From: Lactonifactor sp. BIOML-A5
GTDB taxonomy: Bacteria > Bacillota > Clostridia > Lachnospirales > Lachnospiraceae
NCBI RefSeq assembly: GCF_009677585.1
Contig: NZ_WKYV01000021.1
Span: 62,001 to 126,000, forward strand
DNA: 64,000 bases
Direction of reading: 5' to 3'
The notes beneath the pieces are model-generated. The model saw only the letters and a program-made list of their open reading frames with translations. It was not told where the DNA came from and did no database searches. Below are positions 60,486-64,000 of the stretch, piece by piece. The position numbers were made by a program, and so were the translations under genes. The first letter of the stretch is position 1, and each line of letters begins with the position of its first letter.

Positions 60486-61124
60486 ATGCATGAAGTATTA
60501 GAGCAGATCCAGAAGCTTGGCATCGTACCTGTTGTTGTGTTAAACGATGCGAAAGATGCAGAACCCCTTGCAAAAGCCCTGTGCGACGGAGGCCTCCCCT
60601 GTGCAGAGGTGACCTTCCGTACTGCTGCGGCGGAGGAATCCATCCGTATCATGGCAGAGAAATTTCCTCACATGTTAATCGGTGCGGGAACCGTACTCAC
60701 TACAGATCAGGTTGACCGCGCAGTAGCCGCGGGCGCCAAATTCATCGTAAGCCCGGGTCTGAACCCGCGAATCGTAAAATACTGCGTAGAAAAAGGAATC
60801 CTCATCACACCTGGATGCTGTAATCCAAGCGATATAGAACAGGCACTGGAAAATGGACTGGAGGTTGTGAAGTTCTTCCCCGCAGAACCTGCTGGCGGAT
60901 TAAAAATGATCAAAGCTATCGCCGCTCCTTACGTGGGACTTAAGTTTATGCCAACCGGCGGTATCAATGCAGCTAACGTGAAAGATTACCTGGCTTACGA
61001 CCGTATCGTTGCCTGCGGAGGGAGCTGGATGGTAAAAGGCAGTCTGGTAGATGAAGGGAACTTTGCGGAGATTACCCGACTTACCAAAGAAGCAGTTGCC
61101 ATTGTAAAAGAAGCAAGAAGCTAA
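60486..61124 (+). CDS. eda: KDPG/KHG aldolase
   Basis: A 212-residue class I aldolase with the conserved Glu in AEVTFRTAAAEESI and the Schiff-base Lys in EVVKFFPAEPAGG, plus GAGTVL and FMPTGGI. Reaction: cleavage of 2-keto-3-deoxy-6-phosphogluconate to pyruvate and glyceraldehyde-3-phosphate. The start follows AAGGAG. It is followed by two PfkB kinases, one of which should make its substrate from ketodeoxygluconate, as in uronate or pectin catabolism. Confidence 0.95.
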   Translation: MHEVLEQIQKLGIVPVVVLNDAKDAEPLAKALCDGGLPCAEVTFRTAAAEESIRIMAEKFPHMLIGAGTVLTTDQVDRAVAAGAKFIVSPGLNPRIVKYCVEKGILITPGCCNPSDIEQALENGLEVVKFFPAEPAGGLKMIKAIAAPYVGLKFMPTGGINAANVKDYLAYDRIVACGGSWMVKGSLVDEGNFAEITRLTKEAVAIVKEARS

Positions 61125-61192
61125 AAGATTCTAAACTCAATTTGTAATATAATAAATGAAAATTTTTTATTAAGAAAGGACGAAGACTCATT

Positions 61193-62218
61193 ATGGCAAA
61201 AAAAGTAATTACCTTTGGTGAAATTATGTTAAGACTGGCTCCGGAAGGATACTACCGTTTTGTACAGGCAGATACCTTTGGGGCAACCTACGGCGGAGGA
61301 GAGGCCAACGTTGCCGTATCACTTGCCAATTATGGATTTGATGCTAAGTTTGTCACCAAGCTTCCAAAGCACGAAATCGGCCAGGCTGCAGTTAACTCAC
61401 TGCGCAAATACGGCGTTGATACCTCTTTTATCGCCCGGGGCGGAGACAGAGTAGGTATCTATTTCCTGGAAAAAGGAGCTTCCCAAAGACCCTCCAAAGT
61501 AATCTATGACAGAGCAGGTTCTTCCATTGCAACAGCAAACACAGCAGATTTTGACTGGAACGCCATCTTCGACGGTGCAGACTGGTTCCATTTTACTGGT
61601 ATCACACCTGCGTTAAACGATGATGTGGCTGCTATCTGCCTGGAAGCCTGCAAAGCTGCCAAGGAAGCCGGTGTTACGATTTCCTGTGACCTGAATTACA
61701 GAAATAAATTATGGTCCAAAGAAAAAGCCGGACAGGTTATGGGTGAACTGTGCAAGTATGTAGATGTTTGTATTGCCAACGAAGAAGACGCCTCTGATGT
61801 CTTTGGCATTAAGGCTGCCAATACTGATGTTACCGCAGGTACTGTAAATCATGAAGGTTATAAGGATGTAGCCAAGCAGCTGGCTGACCGTTTTGGTTTC
61901 TCCAAGGTTGCGATCACACTCCGGGAGTCCTTGTCCGCCAATGACAATAACTGGTCCGGTATGTTATATGATGGTACGGATTACTTTTTCAGCAAAAAAT
62001 ATAAGATGCACATCGTTGACCGCGTGGGCGGCGGCGACAGCTTCGGCGGCGGATTAATCTGCTCCTGCTTAAACGGATGTGATTCTCAGACAGCCATAGA
62101 ATTCGCGGTTGCTGCTTCCTGCCTGAAGCATTCAATTGAAGGCGACTTTAACATGGTATCCATGGATGAAGTGAATAAACTGGCAGGCGGAGACGCTTCC
62201 GGCCGTGTCCAGAGATAG
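61193..62218 (+). CDS. PfkB-family sugar kinase, probable 2-keto-3-deoxygluconate kinase
   Basis: A 341-residue ribokinase-fold protein. The substrate side has MAKKVITFGEIMLRL and TYGGGEANVAVSLAN; the C-terminal PfkB signature is DRVGGGDSFGGGL with the catalytic Asp of GGGDS. The long GASQRPSKVIYDRAGSS and SCDLNYRNKLW stretches are KdgK-like. It lies 68 bp behind the aldolase gene. Expected reaction: ATP-dependent phosphorylation of KDG to KDPG. Confidence 0.85.
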   Translation: MAKKVITFGEIMLRLAPEGYYRFVQADTFGATYGGGEANVAVSLANYGFDAKFVTKLPKHEIGQAAVNSLRKYGVDTSFIARGGDRVGIYFLEKGASQRPSKVIYDRAGSSIATANTADFDWNAIFDGADWFHFTGITPALNDDVAAICLEACKAAKEAGVTISCDLNYRNKLWSKEKAGQVMGELCKYVDVCIANEEDASDVFGIKAANTDVTAGTVNHEGYKDVAKQLADRFGFSKVAITLRESLSANDNNWSGMLYDGTDYFFSKKYKMHIVDRVGGGDSFGGGLICSCLNGCDSQTAIEFAVAASCLKHSIEGDFNMVSMDEVNKLAGGDASGRVQR

Positions 62219-62284
62219 TTTTTGAATTAACCTAATAACTTTTACTGTTTACATTTCCCTATTGCCATTGGGATGTAATTCCTG

Positions 62285-62317
62285 GGGATGCTGTTGCCAT
62301 GCAGCATCCCACTTTTA
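62285..62317 (+). terminator. hairpin between the two kinase genes
   Basis: GGGATGCTG (62285-62293) and CAGCATCCC (62302-62310) pair perfectly around an 8-nt loop and are followed by ACTTTTA. It may act as a partial terminator or as a step-down point before the second kinase. Confidence 0.6.
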
Positions 62318-62334
62318 TAGAGGAGTTTTTTAAC

Positions 62335-63363
62335 ATGAAAAACAAAAAAGATTTTGATATTCTGGCACTTGGAGAATTGCTGCTGCGTTTATCCCCGCCC
62401 AACAACGAGCGCCTTACCAGGGGAGAAACCTTTCAGAAGCAAGTGGGGGGAGCCGAACTAAACGTTGTCTCCGGCGCCTCACTTCTGGGTTTGCGTACCG
62501 GTATTATTTCAAAGCTGCCCTCTAACGATATGGGTACCTTTATTAAAAACCGCGTGCGATTCTGCGGAGTCAGCGACGATTATCTGGTATACGATACCAG
62601 TAAGGACGCACGCCTCGGGGTATATTACTATGAAAACGGAGCCCATCCAAGGAAGCCCAGCATCGTATATGACCGTATGTATACCTCCATGAACAAAATA
62701 GATGTCTCTGACTTTTCCGAAGATCTCTACGCTTCCGCCCGCTGTTTCCATACCAGCGGAATCACCCTGGCCCTCAGCCCTCAGGCCCGCCGCACAGGCA
62801 TCGAAATGATCAAGCGGTTTAAGGAACAGGGAACTATTATTTCCTTTGATGTTAACTTCCGGGGAAATCTCTGGTCAGGGGAAGAAGCCAAAGCCTGCAT
62901 CGAAGAGATTCTGCCCTATGTGGATATTTTTTTCTGCTCCGAAGACACCGCACGCCTTACTTTTCTGAAGGAAGGGAATCTAAAGGACATCATGAAAAGC
63001 TTTACCCAGGAGTATCCTATCTCCATCGTTGCTTCCACCCAGAGAATTGTACACAGTCCCAAAGTCCATACCTTCGGTTCCGTTATATATGATGCCAAAT
63101 CAGACGCATATTTTGAGGAAGAGCCTTACAGGGATATCGATGTTGTTGACCGCATCGGCAGCGGAGATGCCTTTATCTCCGGCGCCCTGTACGGACTTTT
63201 GGCCCACGACTTTGACTGCCAAAGGGCAATGGAATACGGCGATGCCACAAGCGCAGTGAAAAATACCATTCCCGGGGATCTGCCCTCCTCTGATCTTACA
63301 GAGATTAACCGGATCATCTCTGCCCACAAACAGACAGGAAGACAGTCTGAGATGGATAGATAA
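62335..63363 (+). CDS. second PfkB-family sugar kinase (KdgK-like)
   Basis: About 342 residues from MKNKKDFDILALGELLLRLS (ATG 62335, behind GAGGAG). It has the PfkB features KQVGGAELNVVSGASLLG and DRIGSGDAFISGALYG with the catalytic Asp. It resembles the preceding kinase in layout (KPSIVYDRMY, ISFDVNFRGNLWSG) but is clearly diverged, so the two may handle different ketodeoxy sugar acids. It ends 4 bp before the convergent MFS gene with no terminator visible between them. Confidence 0.83.
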   Translation: MKNKKDFDILALGELLLRLSPPNNERLTRGETFQKQVGGAELNVVSGASLLGLRTGIISKLPSNDMGTFIKNRVRFCGVSDDYLVYDTSKDARLGVYYYENGAHPRKPSIVYDRMYTSMNKIDVSDFSEDLYASARCFHTSGITLALSPQARRTGIEMIKRFKEQGTIISFDVNFRGNLWSGEEAKACIEEILPYVDIFFCSEDTARLTFLKEGNLKDIMKSFTQEYPISIVASTQRIVHSPKVHTFGSVIYDAKSDAYFEEEPYRDIDVVDRIGSGDAFISGALYGLLAHDFDCQRAMEYGDATSAVKNTIPGDLPSSDLTEINRIISAHKQTGRQSEMDR

Positions 63364-63367
63364 TCAT

Positions 63368-64000
63368 TTATCTCCTGATCATTTTCCCGGCAGCCGCCAG
63401 CAGAGCACCGCTCCCCACCATTATCCACTGTATCGGCACCCGATCCGCCATAGGACCGAAGATGAGCATTCCCAGGGGCATAACACTTCCTGAAATTATT
63501 TGAAATACAGAAAACACTCTTCCTAATTTGCCTGCCTCAACCTCTTCCTGGAGCATGACTGTAGAAGCTGTGGCCAGGGCAGGCATAAAGGCCCCTGAGA
63601 TCATCATTACAGCCAGATACATCCAGAAATACGGAGTCAGCCCAAGCAAAAGAAATGTGATTCCAAACCCTATATAGGAAACTGCCATGACTCTCCACTT
63701 ATCTTTAAAATTACCCTTCCAGGCCACAAAAATCCCTCCCAGAAGGGATCCAACGGTCCATACGATTTCATTGGCCGACAGCCTCCACACCTCACTCCCA
63801 AAAGTCCTCTCAATCATAAGAGGCGTTAAAAAGGCAGCGGGAGTTATAAGAAAGAAGGCAATTCCGTAAAAAATCAGTATCCTGGATACAATGGCATGGC
63901 CTGTGGTATATTGAATTCCTTCTTTCAATTCCTTCCACATGGAAATCTGGCCTTTGCTTACGGGCTTTTCCACCTTCAAAAACGCCATAACGCATATGGC
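63368..64000 (-). CDS. MFS transporter, C-terminal part (cut by window edge)
   Basis: The frame is open through the right edge of the window. The visible 210 residues hold a cytoplasmic loop (VEKPVSKGQISMWKELKEG) and six membrane segments, the second half of a twelve-span MFS protein. Residues such as LGRVFSVFQIISGSVMPLG are typical of MFS_3 macrolide-efflux-like proteins. Substrate unknown. Confidence 0.8.
   Translation of the reverse strand, partial: AICVMAFLKVEKPVSKGQISMWKELKEGIQYTTGHAIVSRILIFYGIAFFLITPAAFLTPLMIERTFGSEVWRLSANEIVWTVGSLLGGIFVAWKGNFKDKWRVMAVSYIGFGITFLLLGLTPYFWMYLAVMMISGAFMPALATASTVMLQEEVEAGKLGRVFSVFQIISGSVMPLGMLIFGPMADRVPIQWIMVGSGALLAAAGKMIRR

Overview
The window looks like a chromosome segment of a strictly anaerobic, probably gut-dwelling Clostridia/Lachnospiraceae bacterium. 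The grounds are Gram-positive ribosome binding sites (GGAGG) and sigma-A promoters, a glycyl radical enzyme with its radical-SAM activase, an oxygen-labile Fe-S L-serine dehydratase, ferredoxin-domain oxidoreductases, a bile-acid-type 7-alpha-hydroxysteroid dehydrogenase, a non-pyrrolysine MttB-family methyltransferase, and a possible spore-surface protein. No rRNA, tRNA, CRISPR array, insertion sequence or prophage was recognised.

Layout. 1-6.0 kb: 7-alpha-HSDH-like SDR, then a mec/bla-like beta-lactam module (blaR1-blaI convergent with a MecA_N-type PBP; both promoters carry the same TTACA..TGTAA operator) and an HxlR regulator. 6.3-11.4 kb: five-gene peptide/nickel-type ABC importer. 11.8-17.0 kb: BceAB-like ABC exporter convergent with its two-component system. 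17.1-19.4 kb: Smr-less MutS2-like ATPase behind a 330-nt leader with a short leader ORF and two terminator-like hairpins. 19.4-25.7 kb: redox genes (flavodoxin-ferredoxin, AraC/GyrI regulator, two aldo-keto reductases with ferredoxin tails, a MerR-type promoter, a truncated cupin) and an UvrX-type polymerase with YolD. 26-28.3 kb: XRE-cupin regulator divergent from a fused L-serine dehydratase. 28.4-29.6 kb: GNAT and a putative spore-surface jelly-roll protein. 29.6-39.1 kb: LacI-controlled sucrose/oligosaccharide operon (ABC importer, GH32, amylosucrase-like GH13, oligo-1,6-glucosidase). 39.1-46.9 kb: zinc-ribbon membrane protein, a decayed TetR-CPBP pair facing an intact TetR-CPBP pair, and a TetR-linked FtsX-type ABC exporter. 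47.0-57.1 kb: the most notable region, a catabolic cluster (MFS, TetR, TIM-barrel isomerase, MttB-family methyltransferase, glycyl radical dehydratase, its activase, ProC-family reductase, LysR). 57.4-58.1 kb: Phd/RelE toxin-antitoxin. 58.4-60.2 kb: tsf and rpsB. 60.5-63.4 kb: KDPG aldolase and two PfkB sugar kinases behind a promoter flanked by inverted 16/17-bp operators. The right edge cuts an MFS gene.

How the genes may work together. The 48-57 kb cluster reads as a pathway for a quaternary hydroxyproline derivative: uptake (MFS), possible epimerisation (TIM barrel), N-demethylation by an MttB homologue, radical dehydration of the resulting (N-methyl-)4-hydroxyproline, and reduction of the pyrroline-5-carboxylate-type product by the ProC homologue. 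Substrate identity is inference from gene families and order; the corrinoid protein that MttB needs is not in the window. The rest combines host- and diet-facing functions (bile acids, sucrose/fructans, ketodeoxy sugar acids, serine) with several envelope and antibiotic defence modules.
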